Source: Taudactylus pleione (taxonomy: Eukaryota; Chordata; Amphibia; Anura; Myobatrachidae). From it: a DNA stretch of 64,000 bases. Under the pieces are notes generated by a model. That model saw nothing but the letters and a program-made list of their open reading frames with translations. It made no database searches and had not been told where the DNA came from. The position numbers and the translations under genes were made by a program. Of this stretch, positions 11,100 through 23,092 are shown one piece after another. Positions within the stretch are counted from its first letter, which is position 1; each line of letters opens with the position of its first letter. The stretch covers positions 3,343,501 to 3,407,500 of the forward strand of contig JAUIMM010000519.1 in assembly GCA_031769625.1 (NCBI GenBank), written 5' to 3'.

Positions 11100-11730
11100 C
11101 AAGGCTATTAACAAGACTGCACCAACTAACATCTCTCATCAGAAAATATCTCCCAACTCAATCCCTTGGTTCTGTACAAGGCCTGTTTCTCACATCCCCA
11201 CTCATTATCTGTTCATATTGCAGGTTACAAGACATTTCTCGGGCTGCACCCACTCAAGGAATTCTCTCCCTTGTACAACATGACTTTTCCCATAGCCTTC
11301 CATCCCTTAAGCATTCTCTGAAAGTCATCTCTTTAGAAGAAATTATCAAATTCCCTTTTCCTAACCTCCCTATGTTACTCATCCTGCTTACCACCACATA
11401 ATACTGAAAAATAACATTACTACACAGATTACTGAAAGCTAACATTTATTCTCTGATTCTCAAATCAAGATTATCGTATTATTGGATTATATCACCCCAT
11501 TTAGCACCTTTTCCCATTTCAGCCTGGCTGGACCAATATACAATAAGGGACACACAACCTCATGTATCACGCTTGTGTATTCCTACTGTATACAATTTAA
11601 ACATGTGCGTAGGACCCTCTTACCTCTTTACATTACCAGTCTGTTAATACCCAGTCTTGTTTGATCCCGATAGTAAAGTGTTGTAGAGATTCCCGGCACT
11701 ATATAATGAATTTTATTGAATAAATAAAAC
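11100..11730 (+). mobile_element. Decayed LINE 3' end (Rex1/CR1-like)
   Basis: The translation near 11245-11300 (HSRNSLPCTT) and the following C/T-rich text resemble the ORF end and 3' untranslated region of LINEs common in frogs. The end (11693-11727) reads CGGCACTATATAATGAATTT followed by TATTGAATAAATAAA, a degenerate form of the GGCGC-TATAAATAAA tail. No intact domain remains. The family is inferred by resemblance. Confidence 0.45.
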
Positions 11731-12005
11731 TTGCATTAGCCACCAATATGCCCTATCATATAATAACTCAATGTAGTACCATTTGCATGAAGCTGGCTGT
11801 TTGCGCCCTTCGACGCACAATCACTTCAATATTAGTGAGTAGGCTACAGTTTCTCTCGTACTGATTCCAAGAATACACAGAGGAAGCAAATGTTTCTGGT
11901 ATCAACCAATTTTCAATGCATGGGACCATCTGATTGTTTCACTTATGAACCATTTTATAATCTGTAATGTTCCAACATCTCCAACAGTTGTTTACCGCCC
12001 ACACC
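11731..12005. other. Unannotated sequence
   Basis: No recognisable gene or repeat. Confidence 0.4.
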
Positions 12006-12337
12006 ACACTGGGGAACAAAAACATATTTTTTTTTTACTTGCCAAGGATTTAAAATCGGTTTGAGGTCCTATTTATGCATTAGATCTTCTCTATAGCTGA
12101 ATTGGCTCCAGTTTTCAAATTAATGAAAAATTATAAAATTCAACTATTTTCTCCATTTGAAGTACCTTACTAGTCTAGGCCTGCTTTACTTAACAGAATC
12201 GACTTAGTTTTGCTTTTTTTAACAACTAACCTCTTTCAACAATATATTTCAACAATAACAATAATTTGTTTTATTTGTGATAACGTAGCTGGTAGTCACG
12301 TTTGAAACACATAACACATTCAAATCTCCTCACTAAT

Positions 12338-12415
12338 GCTGGGAGGAGGCGTGGCAGTGCACTGCTGAGCCTGCTGGGACATCCTTAGACCAAAGCCACA
12401 CCTCCTCCCAGCATA
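12338..12415. repeat. Short foldback insertion in the 5' leader of the 12006 element
   Basis: The arms ATGCTGGGAGGAGGCGTGGC and GCCACACCTCCTCCCAGCAT (18 of 20 complementary pairs or better) enclose about 36 bases. It is GC-rich compared with its surroundings, so it may be a tiny MITE inserted into the transposon, or part of its leader. Confidence 0.6.
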
Positions 12416-12599
12416 CAGAGAGGAGCAATGGAGAGGACCGAATGATGCAGTTAGCACAACTCCTGTTCCTTTGTTTGACCCTCTCTCTGTCCCACCACAA
12501 AAAATTTCCAGACGTTTGGGCTTGTTTTGTTCAATACGTCCTCGGCTTTTGTTGGGAGTTAGCACTGAATGTGTGAAACAAAATGTTTTCGCCTTAAAA

Positions 12600-14230
12600 A
12601 TTAGTTCTTCCTGTAGCCAGTGTACTAACAACCCTGATGTTTTTTGTTATATTTGTGGCAAATACAGTGTTGCAAAATAAAGGAAAAATATAACTGTATT
12701 CGTAAAACAAGCGTACCAGGCTTATTTTGGACTTCACGTAAGCCAGCAAGACAAGATTTGGGTGCCTCACAAAGATTGTAAAACCTGTGTGGAATCACTC
12801 CGCAATTGGACTAAAGGTGATCGAAAAGGACTTAATTTCGGCATACCTATGATGTGGTGTGAGCCAAAAGATCACTTGAGTGACTGCAATTTTGGTGCTG
12901 TAAATGTGAAGTGTATGAATCGATTTAAGAAAAGCAAATGGGAATATCCAAGTATGAATTCTGCAAAACAACCGATACCACATAGTGAAGATTTACCTGT
13001 ACCATCATTCAGTTCTCTGAGCGAACACAGATGAAAGTGTTTGAAGAAAGTTCCTCTACTCCAAACAAATTTTCTCAAAAGGAACTAAACTATTTAATTT
13101 GTGACTTTAATTTATTGAAAAAAGGAGCTGATCCTTTAGTATCCAGACTTCAAGAAAAGCACTGTCTTGAGCTGGATGTTACTATAACGTCGTATCGAAA
13201 TAGAGAGCAAGACATACTGCCATTCTTTAGCTAAGATAACAATCTTGTTTATTACAACAATACTCCAGAACTTCTCCAGATGATGGGCTTACCAGAATAT
13301 CGAGCAGAAGACTGACGGGTCTTTTTGGATAGTTCTAAAAAGGAGCTTAAAATGAGTATTACTGCACTATGGGAATAAATGTGCGTCAATTCCTACTGAT
13401 CATTCAACAAAACTTAAAGAACAGTATGAAAATATCAAGTTAGTCTTAGAAAAAAACTGCTTATTCTCAGCATGAGTGGTCTGTTTGTGTCGATTTAAAA
13501 ATGGTAAACTTTATTCTTGGGCAGCAACGTGGATATACTAAGTATCCTTGCCACATATGCTTATGGGATAGTTGGTCAAAACAAAAGAACTGGCTGCAAA
13601 CCGTATGGTATCCAAGAAAAGTTATAACTGTATAAGAAGCCAACATCATTCATGAGTCCTTAATTGACAGGAAAAAAATAATACTGCCACCTCTCCATAT
13701 CAAACTGGGTTTAATGAAACAATTTTTATAAGCATTGGACAAGTCAGACAATTGTTTCACGTATATTTGTCGAACATTTCCATCTCTTAGTATTGAAAAA
13801 TTAAAGGCAGGAATTTTTGACGGCCCACAGATACGGAAACTGGTGAAGGAACCAAATTTTACCACATTTATGACTGAAACCGAATCTGAAGCATGGCTGA
13901 GTTATGTGTCTGTCATTCCAAATTTTTTCAGCAATTACAACACAGACAACTGTCATGAATTAGTCCACAACATACTAAAATATTTTGAGAAAGTAGGTGC
14001 CAACATGATTAAAGTAAATTTTTTGTACAGCCATTTATATCACTTCTCATCCAATCTAGGAGATTTAAGTTAAGAACAGGGTGAACGGTTCCTCCCGGAT
14101 ATTCAGGTAATGGAAGAAAGATATCAAGGAAGGTGGGATCATTACATGATGGCCGATTACTGTTGAAGTCTACAGAGGGACTGCCCGCAACAAAAATACA
14201 AAAGAAAATCCTACAAAAAACGGTTCTCAT
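12600..14230 (+). pseudogene. Transposase-like protein of an uncharacterised family, multiply broken
   Basis: Plus-strand frames give one protein in order, interrupted by stops and frameshifts. N-terminus (12600-12790): CSQC, CYICG and HKDCKTCVESL, a set of CxxC pairs that probably bind zinc. Next come NWTKGDRKGLNFGIPMMW and DHLSDCNFGAVNVKCMNR (12810-12930), then NNTPELLQMMGLPEYRAED near 13255-13312 and a region near 13500-13640 with MVNFILGQQRGYTKYPCHIC-like text across a frame change. Then LPPLHIKLGLMKQF (13685-13727), SIEKLKAGIFDGPQIRKLVK (13789-13848), NTDNCHELVHNILKYFEKVG (13939-13999), and EQGERFLPDIQVMEERYQGR (14074-14133) with MMADYC. I recognise the order of motifs from uncharacterised transposon proteins but cannot name a superfamily or catalytic residues with confidence. 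At least five stops or shifts make it non-functional. Confidence 0.75.
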
Positions 14231-14570
14231 AGCTTCCTAACACTTATGTATGTAATTATCCTGTGTCTTTTTGTAACATTTTACGAATTAAATGTAATCA
14301 GAATAAAAATAATATCTTTTAACTATTTCTAACATTGTTTAATTTAATTTTTCATATATATTAAAGACAAATACATATCTCAAAAACTAGAGCCAATTGA
14401 ATAATAAGCATGGCATATTCATCATCAGGAGCACAAAATTAATCGAAATCGACTCTTAAATCCCTGGCAACAGATTGACTGTTCCCCAGTGTAATATAAG
14501 GAAAATTTAGATAAGTGAAACTAATCCAGTTAACAGATAATATATAACCACATAACCTTGGACTAGTAGT

Positions 14571-14578
14571 GTGTGTGC

Positions 14579-14609
<31 letters not shown>

Positions 14610-14626
14610 CATACATACGCACACAC
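14571..14626. repeat. Compound TG/TA/CATA/CA microsatellite
   Basis: (GT)n with one C interruption, then (AT)n, then CATA repeats, then (CA)n. The outer GT and CA tracts are complementary, so the locus can fold into a hairpin. Confidence 0.9.
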
Positions 14627-17116
14627 TATAATCAGGGAGGATAGAGGTGGTGGCAATATGACCTATACATGCCTTATTTTGCCATCAGACTGGTTGAGTG
14701 ACAGTATGAAGAATGATATGTTGATTCTTACCCCCTTTATTATACTCAATCTGAATTGGGATCAGAGTTGAATTTTAGGAAGTGAGGGGATGAGCAGGGT
14801 GAGGCACGGGATTCTTTTAAGAAGGATGTCATCTTTCTTCAACTTTTTTGTATTTTCTGTACATTATATACAGTTCTCTGTACAGTGTATACTACTTATA
14901 TGCACAAATCATATTTGAACTGTATGTGCCTAGTCTACATAATTTATTGGCCTAGAAATATGAGCTACTGCTATTAACCGATTATGTGTCTGATTCTCAG
15001 TTGCACACAAAAACCAATGTTCACTAGTTGAGCGAGTTTTTGCTACTGCCTGTGTGTGAATCCTTTAATACCTCGACAGCGCATGTGTTACCCAGTGTGT
15101 ACACGCAGTGGCGCTGTTGTGATTGAGACACATGGTATCATAAGTGTCTAGTAAAAGTGCCGGGCGTTCCTGGGTGGTGGCTAACAGGACGCACGGAGAT
15201 GGTCCGCACAGCATTTTTTCAGGGTTTTTTGTGGGAGGGGGCATGGCCACACCTCCCGGATTTGCCCATACCCCCCCTGTACCTAAGCCCTATTTAGCTC
15301 TTGATAACCCTGCAGAGAGCAGCACAGCCTAGCATCACCAGGGTATGTACTGTAAACCAAGTGCACATGGTTCCTCCAGCCTCCCAGCTGCAATACCCTG
15401 TAAGTGCTGTGAGACAACAAAATGACCTTTTTCATTGATAAATCCAGGGTATTTTATTTTTTTTCGTTTTTTTGTATACAAACTGCAAAATGGAGACTTT
15501 GATGAATGGTGCTGGCACATAAACCATAGACTGAGTTTCCTTAACGTTTGTGGAATAAAATAGGAGAGTGGGAGGGAGCGATAACAAGAGTGACTGCTAA
15601 CCAAATCAGGAGGACTCCGGCCAAACTCAGATGTAAGTGAATGAAGCAGGTAAATTATATTATAAATATAAAGGAATTCAGGAAAACGCTGAATTGATAG
15701 AGACAGAGCATCTGCTTGGTGATAAAATTAAGTCTTCTGACAGATACAAATCACTGGTGGTTGGACATGAACCATTATCCAATAGGCTTCTCTTTTCTTC
15801 TAGGTACGTGATCAGACTTACTGGGTTGCCTGTTGCCAGACAGTTTAGCAAGCCCAATATGATAAATCAGAAAAGCAACGTGATTAAAAATGTAACTAGT
15901 GCTCATTTTATGCAGTATTAAGACAAAGTAACCATATTTCACCTCCTGCAAGTCTGTTAAATTGGGAATCTCCTCTTTGGAAGCAGTGATACAATGTTAC
16001 AGTGTCATATCATCAAACAATGCCTGGGACCAGCAGCGGATAAGCAGATTTTGGACAAGGATGAATACAAATGCTGCTTATCTTTTCTTATATTCCCAAA
16101 ACATCCTATATTTATCTATGCTTAGCTTCTAGTTTTGGCTATAAAATGAACCTTGCTTATTATAATTTTACATATTTTCTTGTTAATGGATACAGTCCTG
16201 GTTAGGGTTTTCAGTACTCTGAGAATTTACCTTAAAAAAAAATATATAAAAAAATAAAAAATGTAATTCTTTATATGCCAACTTGAAAAGAAAAGAAAAT
16301 ATATTAAATGCAGGAACATCTGGATGGACTTGATAAAGAAAGCATAATAAATATGATTTTCAAATTGTAATGGCTTTCAATTGTTAGAACTATGCTGCTT
16401 GAAAAATAGATTCATCCATCCAAGGTACACCAGAAATCTTGTATTCGACTGTAGTTATCAACAATAAACAGCCATTATTCCGAAAGTGCAGAAAATGATG
16501 GCATTACATGGGAAAGTTAGAGAGAAAAAGAAATCGAATGATGTATTATATTTAGCTAGTCATTTTTTCAAGCCTCAGCGTGGTATTTGCAGATATACCG
16601 GGAGCACAATCCATTGTACAAAATATAGTAGCAATCTGTAGCCTGACAGCCCAACACTACTATATAGCAGACTACATTTTATATTCAAGTGCTGCAAATT
16701 TCAAGGGAACGTACAGATCGAATTTTCAATCAGATCTAAATATGAATTATCTTTTAAAACTAGACTTGCTAAAGGCCCCAGTGTAGCTGTCTATAAATTC
16801 ACAACTTGTGGATAGGGTCGCAGAGATGTTGGATGGTGGATACTGATTAATCGCACCATGGTTTGTCTGAGGGGCCTAATCCAGCCAAGGAATTGGAGCA
16901 ATGCCCCTCCTCATTGAATGCCACCACATTGCAGCAGGAATGCACAATCTTTCAGGGAATAATTTTCAGAGCTCTCATGGACACAAATAAAGCTAGACCA
17001 TGACCATTTCTCTAGTTCCATCCAAACCCGCTCCCCATTGTGGATCAGTCATAATGGTGAAATTCAGCATCACAAATTTTCTGGTAGTGACTGTGTTGGT
17101 ACCAAGCTATAAATCA
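14627..17116. other. Largely unannotated sequence
   Basis: No gene is supported. The stretch about 14985-15330 contains GCGCATGTG and GTGGCTAACAGGACGCACGG text similar to the interiors of the GAATCAGGCCC-type MITEs, but clear ends are lacking. A-rich tracts occur at 16232-16262. Frames of 60-94 codons in this stretch have no recognisable domain. Confidence 0.45.
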
Positions 17117-17178
17117 TCATCATCGTCGTTTATTTGTAAGGCACCACAAAACTCTGAAGCCCCAGACAGTCAGAGTTA
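17117..17178 (-). repeat. LINE/SINE tail fragment, minus orientation
   Basis: ATCATCATCGTCGTTTATTT followed by GTAAGGCACCACAAAACTCT resembles the inverted form of the frog retroelement tail (a polymorphic TAA/GAT tract after a TATAAATAAA-like end). It is short and assigned only by resemblance. Confidence 0.35.
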
Positions 17179-17435
17179 AGATGCCCATCCACTAGCAGAC
17201 ATGAAAACGACTGTCGTTTGTCAGTCTGTGATGAGCCAGCACTAAACGAGCAGTGCTGGCTCATCAGTCATCTGCAAACATGCTACGTCAGGATGACCAG
17301 CATGTTTGCACGATGATAGATGTCTAAACGACCAGTGGGCACTCGCATCGCTGGTCGTTTTAGACATTTTTGCAAACGATTCAACGATCGTTATCGTTCA
17401 ATTGCTCAACTTAATCGTCTAGTGGGTGGGCACCT
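17179..17435. mobile_element. PIF/Harbinger-like MITE, TTA target duplication
   Basis: The left end AGATGCCCATCCACTAG and the right-end reverse complement AGGTGCCCACCCACTAG differ at two positions. TTA flanks both sides (17176-17178 and 17436-17438). Internal hairpins are present: GATGAGCCAGCACT with AGTGCTGGCTCATC (17231-17261), and TCTAAACGACCAG with CTGGTCGTTTTAGA (17322-17366). It is non-coding. Confidence 0.85.
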
Positions 17436-17438
17436 TTA

Positions 17439-18550
17439 CAAATCATATAAGATACAATCGCTCACAAAAAGAGAACGAGAACAGGTGAGATGGAGGTGCA
17501 GATGTAAGACAAAGGGTCATGACAGCTTGCAGTCCAGAAGGCCGGGAATAGAAGCCATACACTCCAATAGAAGTCCATTCTCTTTTTTGTGTGTTGAGTG
17601 GATTTCTTACCTATTGTTCCCAAAATAGCTTGGGATTCTCCCTAACCTGTCTTCTATTAAAGCTATTGAAAAACAAATACAATAATATAAAATACACAAG
17701 AAGTAAGCATGGTCATACCTTGTACTTAAGAGGTTGTGTTCAAATAAAGACCAAGAAGACCCATCATAAATCTGTTATCTTAATAAAGTAAGATAACATC
17801 TAGAGACTAGTAGCCCACTTCAAAGGAATTAAGATTACAATCACCGGAACAAGTTAGTATAATTTCCCATCAACCAGAAAAAGGGTCAGAGCAGACTGTT
17901 ACTACGCTTCACATCACACTGTTTACTTTGCATTTTATTGCACACAAATTGGCCAAGATTACTAAGGTATGGTAGCTGACAATCTGATTAAGTGTAGTTG
18001 ACTGTAGGTTCAAGAAATTCAGTACAATGAGAGCCTTGATTTTGGCCTGGAGATTGATTTTATTTACCAACTAGAAGAGAGCTAGATTCTGCCTACAGGA
18101 ATAGTGCAACTAGTGTAACTTTGTGGTTAAGTGCATTGATTAATTATGACATAGAATGACTTATTGGATTTTCTCCCATTGTCAGCTATTTCTGACCTCT
18201 GAGCTTAGTCATGTTATCTCTATATAAGTCTACGAAATTAGATTGTAAGCTCAACTGGCTATAATAACTGTGCCTGAGAAATGATGAGTAAAGTCTGGCA
18301 TACCATTGTACTGTATGAATCTACCTCAGGCATGCTACAAAAATAAAGCAAGTTGGATGCATTAATTTTCTTTTATTTGTTTTATATAAAAGTGAAATAG
18401 ACACCTTAGTTTTTCTGCGGGAATTTCACAGAAACCTCATCTGTACTCTTTGAAGGAGGACTCTACTCTGTCCGCTACTTTCCCAATCTCTATTACACTA
18501 CTAGTAGAAATGCCAGGACCCCCTGCATGGAACCCTGTGGTCTTGGTTTT
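17439..18550. other. Mostly unannotated; possible retroelement tail near 18225-18260
   Basis: TTAGATTGTAAGCTC at about 18239 is a string frequently found in amphibian and other vertebrate retroelement 3' ends. Nothing else in this stretch could be identified. Confidence 0.4.
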
Positions 18551-18890
18551 GGTGCGTACACACGTAGCGATACGTGTGTATGTACGATATTGCTGGCTGA
18601 TCGTTATGCACCCTCCCTGGTGTGCTGGATGATTGATATTGATCATCCAGCACACCACCTACTTACCGATGACTATAGCGATTGATTGCGGGTCCCTATA
18701 GTAACTTGCTCGATATCGAGCAAGTTGACCGGCATGCATGGCTGATGGACGATATCGCTATTGTCCATACGTAGCCGTGCATCGCTGGTCGATGGTAAGT
18801 TGGTAGGGACCATTTAAAAGAGCTATTTGAACGATATCGATATCATTATCGTTCAAATCATTCTTTTCAATCACTACGTGTGTACGCACC
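18551..18890. mobile_element. MITE with GGTGCGTACACACGTAG ends and internal hairpins
   Basis: The ends GGTGCGTACACACGTAGCGAT-like (18551-18571) and their complement CACTACGTGTGTACGCACC (18872-18890) are inverted repeats. Interior palindromes include GTGTGCTGGATGAT with ATCATCCAGCACAC and CTTGCTCGATATCGAGCAAG. A second copy lies at 28367-28667. Harbinger-like by appearance; the target duplication is not clear for this copy. Confidence 0.82.
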
Positions 18891-19329
18891 ATTACTCACC
18901 ACTGACAGCAAGCAACTGTAACAATAATATCTCTCTAAAACCAGGGAGATAAGCAAAAAAGTTTGAAAGCAAACTGTATCCTCTGGAGAGTTGCCAGGGA
19001 ATGTGTCAATGGAAGACGTTTTCCACGGTGAACGTTTGATTCATTGATGACTCTCCAGTGATTACAATTTACTTTTAGGGCATATCCAATTGGGAGCAAG
19101 GTCTACTCAAAAAATTTAGTGGGAAACGCGACCAATTCTCTTTTACCACGGGTATGTGCACTCCCAATACCCACGGTATCCAATAGAAAAAGATCTGTTG
19201 AAATATTTTTGAACAAAACCCCGTGGGAAATTCATTAAAAAAGAGGAACAGCCTGTAACCCCCCCAAAAAAAACAAAGACATTGGGTAACGGTAATAATG
19301 ATTATTACTGTCCCAAAAAATATATATTG

Positions 19330-19800
19330 TTCTTTAAAATGCAGCAAATGGATGATTTGTTAATTTTTTTAAGTAAAAAAAATTATACAAAGCAAACTTT
19401 TCACTTTATTACAAATTAATAAAATAAAAAAATGCAAAAAAAAGTAGAAAAAAGATGATTTTGAGGTAATTTTAGGCCACTAAAAGAAAGCTATTTTTTT
19501 TGTTTAAATAATGGTTTTAATTAAATTTGGGGTGCATAAGTTAACGAAAATGTTAATTTGAAGTCATTATTGGTTTTAACAACCAATAATAATGACATGT
19601 AATTATTGGACCAATTAGGCTAATTGAAAAGACTAATTGCCTAATTAGTCATTAGGGGTTGTCCAATGGGTTCTGAGGGGGTCCCCGACATTTTAGTCTT
19701 ATAATAGGGATTTTTATTTTTTTAGATCTGCTCTGGGGCTGTGAGAAAATAGCTGCAGTAATTCCTATGCACATTACTGTGATTGATTTTCTACCTGGCA
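19330..19800 (-). repeat. Dispersed AT-rich repeat, inverted relative to 34930-35430
   Basis: In reverse complement this segment shares blocks in order with 34930-35430: GCAGCTATTTTCTCA, CTAATGA-TAATTAGGCA, CCAATAATTACAT and a TATGCACCCC box. Local hairpins such as CATTATTGGTTTT with AACCAATAATAATG (19565-19592) are also present. The family is not named. Confidence 0.55.
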
Positions 19801-19943
19801 AATGAATATGAAATACCTTGCGGATGCAAGAAAAAACCTGTGTTTTTTCAAAACTTCATCTGCAGTTGGACTTCACTTTGCTGTCAGAAAGGGAGCAGTA
19901 GCTGGTATAAGCACCTACGGCAAAGGGTAAAGCTATACATATA

Positions 19944-20394
19944 CAGGGCCTGATCCAGGGGTGCACGCTACTGCAGCCGCGGCTTTGAATTTATGCTAAT
20001 GCTGTGGCTGATGGTATTTGTACTGAGATGCCCACCAGCTGTGGTACTAATCCATGCCGTGCGTATTAAGAAGCACCATTGGTTGCACCATCTGAGATTG
20101 TACCCTTACTGTGGCAGGAGCAATTTCTCTGTCAGAACATGGCCACTCTGGTCAGTGCAACTACATCTTTGGACCAGGTCACTGACCGTGGCACGCCCGC
20201 GTCCGGCACCGCCCTGTTACCACCCTGAAACATACAATGAAATTGCATTTCTCTGTGAGCAATTTTCGATTTGCGCCTTAGAGCAGCAACCATCGGGACG
20301 CATGCGTAGTGCGGATCGGAAACATGTGCAAACTCAAAATATCGCCCGCTTGCATGCAGTATTGATATTACGTGCACTTCTGAATTAAGCCCTT
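19944..20394. mobile_element. Element of the GAATCAGGCCC-type MITE group
   Basis: It starts CAGGGCCTGATCCAGGGGTG and ends TGAATTAAGCCCTT, an imperfect inverted pair. The interior is GC-rich with CATGCGTAGTGCGGATC and CGCCCGCTTGCATGC. The reading frame at 19993-20388 lies wholly inside this non-coding element and is not called. Confidence 0.6.
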
Positions 20395-20520
20395 AATTGG
20401 TAATTTATTGGTAGTAAAGAAAAAGTCCAAAACCATTTAAAAAAAAAAAAAAATTCTTTACCCTCCATTGTTTGCCTTTTTTCTGTGCATGTCCAAATCC
20501 ATGGTATTAAGCATCCTGAA

Positions 20521-20775
20521 GGGGCCTATTCATTAGGTGACCTGAAAAACTGAACATCTAGCATTCAGTCCTTCAGGTCACCGGGTGCGGTGCCCGCACT
20601 GAACGGAGTTCACTGAACGTCATTCAGTGCAGGAGACCGACCTCCTATCTGTGAACATGTGGAACCTGACGCTCGTCGTCAGGTTGATGAGCATGTTCCA
20701 CAGATAGTAGGGGTCGGCAAGGGCGCAGCATGCACGCGCATCGCTGGTCCTTGCCGGCTATCCATTAGACGACTT
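20521..20775. mobile_element. GC-rich palindromic MITE, probably related to the preceding group
   Basis: It begins GGGGCCTATTCATTAGGTGA. Internal inverted pairs are AACATGTGGAACCTGACG with TCAGGTTGATGAGCATGTT (20655-20697) and CTGAATGC-like pairs around 20560-20640. The right end near CTATCCATTAGACGAC is only weakly complementary, so the boundary is approximate. Confidence 0.45.
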
Positions 20776-22026
20776 TCTGAACATTCCGACCAAAACCTCC
20801 TGGTTTGAGAGTGTGCAAGTGGAAGTGATGAATTCATAAATATGTGATATCTGTGATATCAATGATCATCGTCTGATAGGGGGATCTAATTTGATCTATT
20901 CTTAACTGCACACTACAGTAATAAATGACCAATTCAATGTAAAGAAAATGGACAAAGCTGGGGATGATTCACACAGCAACAACTCTGCTGTAGTGCAACT
21001 GGGAGACTCAATCTGAATCACATTAAAAGTATAGGATGAGACCTGATCCAATCCCAGAGCTGAGATCAATCAAGTCCACCCTGTTATCTCATATCGGGAA
21101 TCTCAGTCTCCAATTGAAACTTCAGTTGGGCACTGCTCTGGAAAGCTAGATACAGCGGGGCGCTTAGTCTGTACTCTGCAGGGAACACTTTGGTGGAAAC
21201 CTAATGGAATCAAGTCAAGCGTTGCATCCAAAGGAGATTTGCAATGTGCTCACACTGAAATGTTTAGACTTGTGGGAGTATCATGAAGAATTAAGTCTGT
21301 TTTTGACTGACCTCTTGCACCTACTGTAGCATGGGACTGGTGCAAGTACCGATACTAATGATGTGATGGCTAGTGCAAAATCAGTGGGCGACCTGGCTTA
21401 GTAGTTCTTTTAATTCTTACATTTCTTATCAGTCACAATAATAATAATGATAATAATACAAATTATTATTATTATATTCATCACTATCAGTGAGCACTAG
21501 CAACTGCACGCATTTGCACCAGACAGATCTCTGAAACTGCGTACTTCCAATTCAGTGTAACATGCAAGTCCGCCTACACGGCCTCAGAACACGTCCTACA
21601 ATGAAATTCCCCATTGCCGCCAACTTACAGCCATTTAGCTGCAAGTGGAGATGCGACTGAGTTGTCTACAACAGTGAATGCACCGTGAATGTGTACCCTC
21701 GACATCGGAGCATGCGCTCAAATTTATATTTAAGTTGAAATTTACATTTAATGACATAACGAAAAGAAAACGTGTGTCCATTTTCCTCTGGAACTATGGT
21801 TCTCTTCAAAAATTTTGACTGACAGTATAAATAATTTTAAAATAGCTGTGCATGTGTCAGTAGATAGAGCTGGGCGCACAAAATGATAACAGGCAGCACA
21901 ATTTCACCAGAACAAGCTGTTTCTTATAAAGTACTGATAGAAAGGGATTAGGAGCTCGTACATATTTTCTGGTATGAGTGCCTCAAATAAATTTGTTGGC
22001 TGAAGTGGTGTTTTCTCAAAGGTCCA
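20776..22026. other. Unannotated sequence with a short ATT/ATA tract
   Basis: A small (AATAAT)/(ATTATT) tract occurs at 21438-21478. The stretch 21490-21740 has GC-rich text resembling MITE interiors. No gene or defined element. Confidence 0.4.
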
Positions 22027-22029
22027 ATG

Positions 22030-22060
<31 letters not shown>

Positions 22061-22132
22061 AATAATAATAATAATAATTTTATTGTTATACATTTCATTA
22101 TTATTATTATTATTGTTAAATTTTATTATTAA

Positions 22133-22186
<54 letters not shown>

Positions 22187-22193
22187 CATTTAA

Positions 22194-22245
<52 letters not shown>

Positions 22246-22253
22246 ATAACATT

Positions 22254-22312
<59 letters not shown>

Positions 22313-22390
22313 TTTATTAATCATGCTATTATTATTAATATTATTATTTTTATTATTAAGAATAATAATAATGTTATTATTATTATCCTT
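22027..22390. repeat. Very long (ATT)n microsatellite
   Basis: Roughly 360 bp composed almost entirely of ATT/AAT units with occasional interruptions and inversions of strand sense (AAT units at 22057-22077). It abuts a minus-strand retroelement tail on the right, whose TAA-type 3' end probably seeded it. The hydrophobic reading frame at 21978-22193 is a product of this repeat. Confidence 0.95.
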
Positions 22391-22510
22391 TATTTATATA
22401 GCACATACATATCTAACAGTACTGTACAATCTGGGGACTGTATTCAGGTCCATCAGTCCCTATCCAGTTGAGCTTACAATCTAATCTCTCTACCGCAGGC
22501 ACACAAACAC
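22391..22510 (-). mobile_element. Retroelement (LINE or SINE) 3' tail, minus orientation
   Basis: TTTATTTATATAGCACATAC, ...GTACTGTACAATCTGG... and GAGCTTACAATCTAATCTC read, in reverse complement, as the usual end: GATTAGATTGTAAGCTC ... TGTGCTATATAAATAAAGG and a TAA tract. Only the 3' portion is present. Confidence 0.55.
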
Positions 22511-23092
22511 ATCAGGGCTGATTTATTCAGCAGCCAATTAACTTTGGGATGAAACGCACGAGAACACAGGGAAAAAATATGCAAACTGCACACATAACCC
22601 AGTATTGCAAGGTAGCACATGCAATATTAACTGTGCCGCCGTGTTTCAGCTAAATAAGGATGCAGGGAAATCACATGACTCACAATGTCACTAATAGGTA
22701 CTAAACTCAATTTCACTGGAGCACTATTGTTGCTAATATCACCTAACAAATTGCATAGCCATTTATGATCATTAAATGTGTGAGGACCCTTTTGTGTGTT
22801 TGATTCATTTTATTACAATGACCACAGTGCACCTAGGAATGCGTTTTTCCCACAGGAGAGCAAATCAAAGGGGCAAAATGAGTCCTATTATATGTATAGG
22901 GACAAGGCACAATTGACAGGACCTGAAAGGTAGCTGTGCACAAGGTCATTAATACAGTAGTTCATGTGAGTGCTACAGGTCACAACAGCTTAACATGTGC
23001 CTTAAAGTACAAACTTTATACGACTTCATAACAAATTTATTCTGGCATTTATATGACTTGGAAACTAAGGAGGAATAAACTAACTGTCCCCA
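22511..23092. other. Unannotated sequence
   Basis: No recognisable gene or repeat end. Confidence 0.4.

Larger units (their letters stand above)
12006..14492 (+). mobile_element. 2.49-kb DNA transposon of unassigned superfamily with long degenerate terminal inverted repeats
   Basis: The first 12 bases, ACACTGGGGAAC, are the exact reverse complement of the last 12, GTTCCCCAGTGT. The similarity continues inward for over 120 bp at reduced identity: left CTTGCCAAGGATTTAAAA and GAATTGGCTCCAGTTTT correspond to right-end reverse-complement TGTTGCCAGGGATTTAAGA and CAATTGGCTCTAGTTTT. Between the ends lies one broken transposase-like gene in plus orientation. No target duplication is obvious. I do not know the superfamily; the protein resembles uncharacterised transposon-type proteins that are widespread in arthropods and scattered in other animals. 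Confidence 0.75.
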
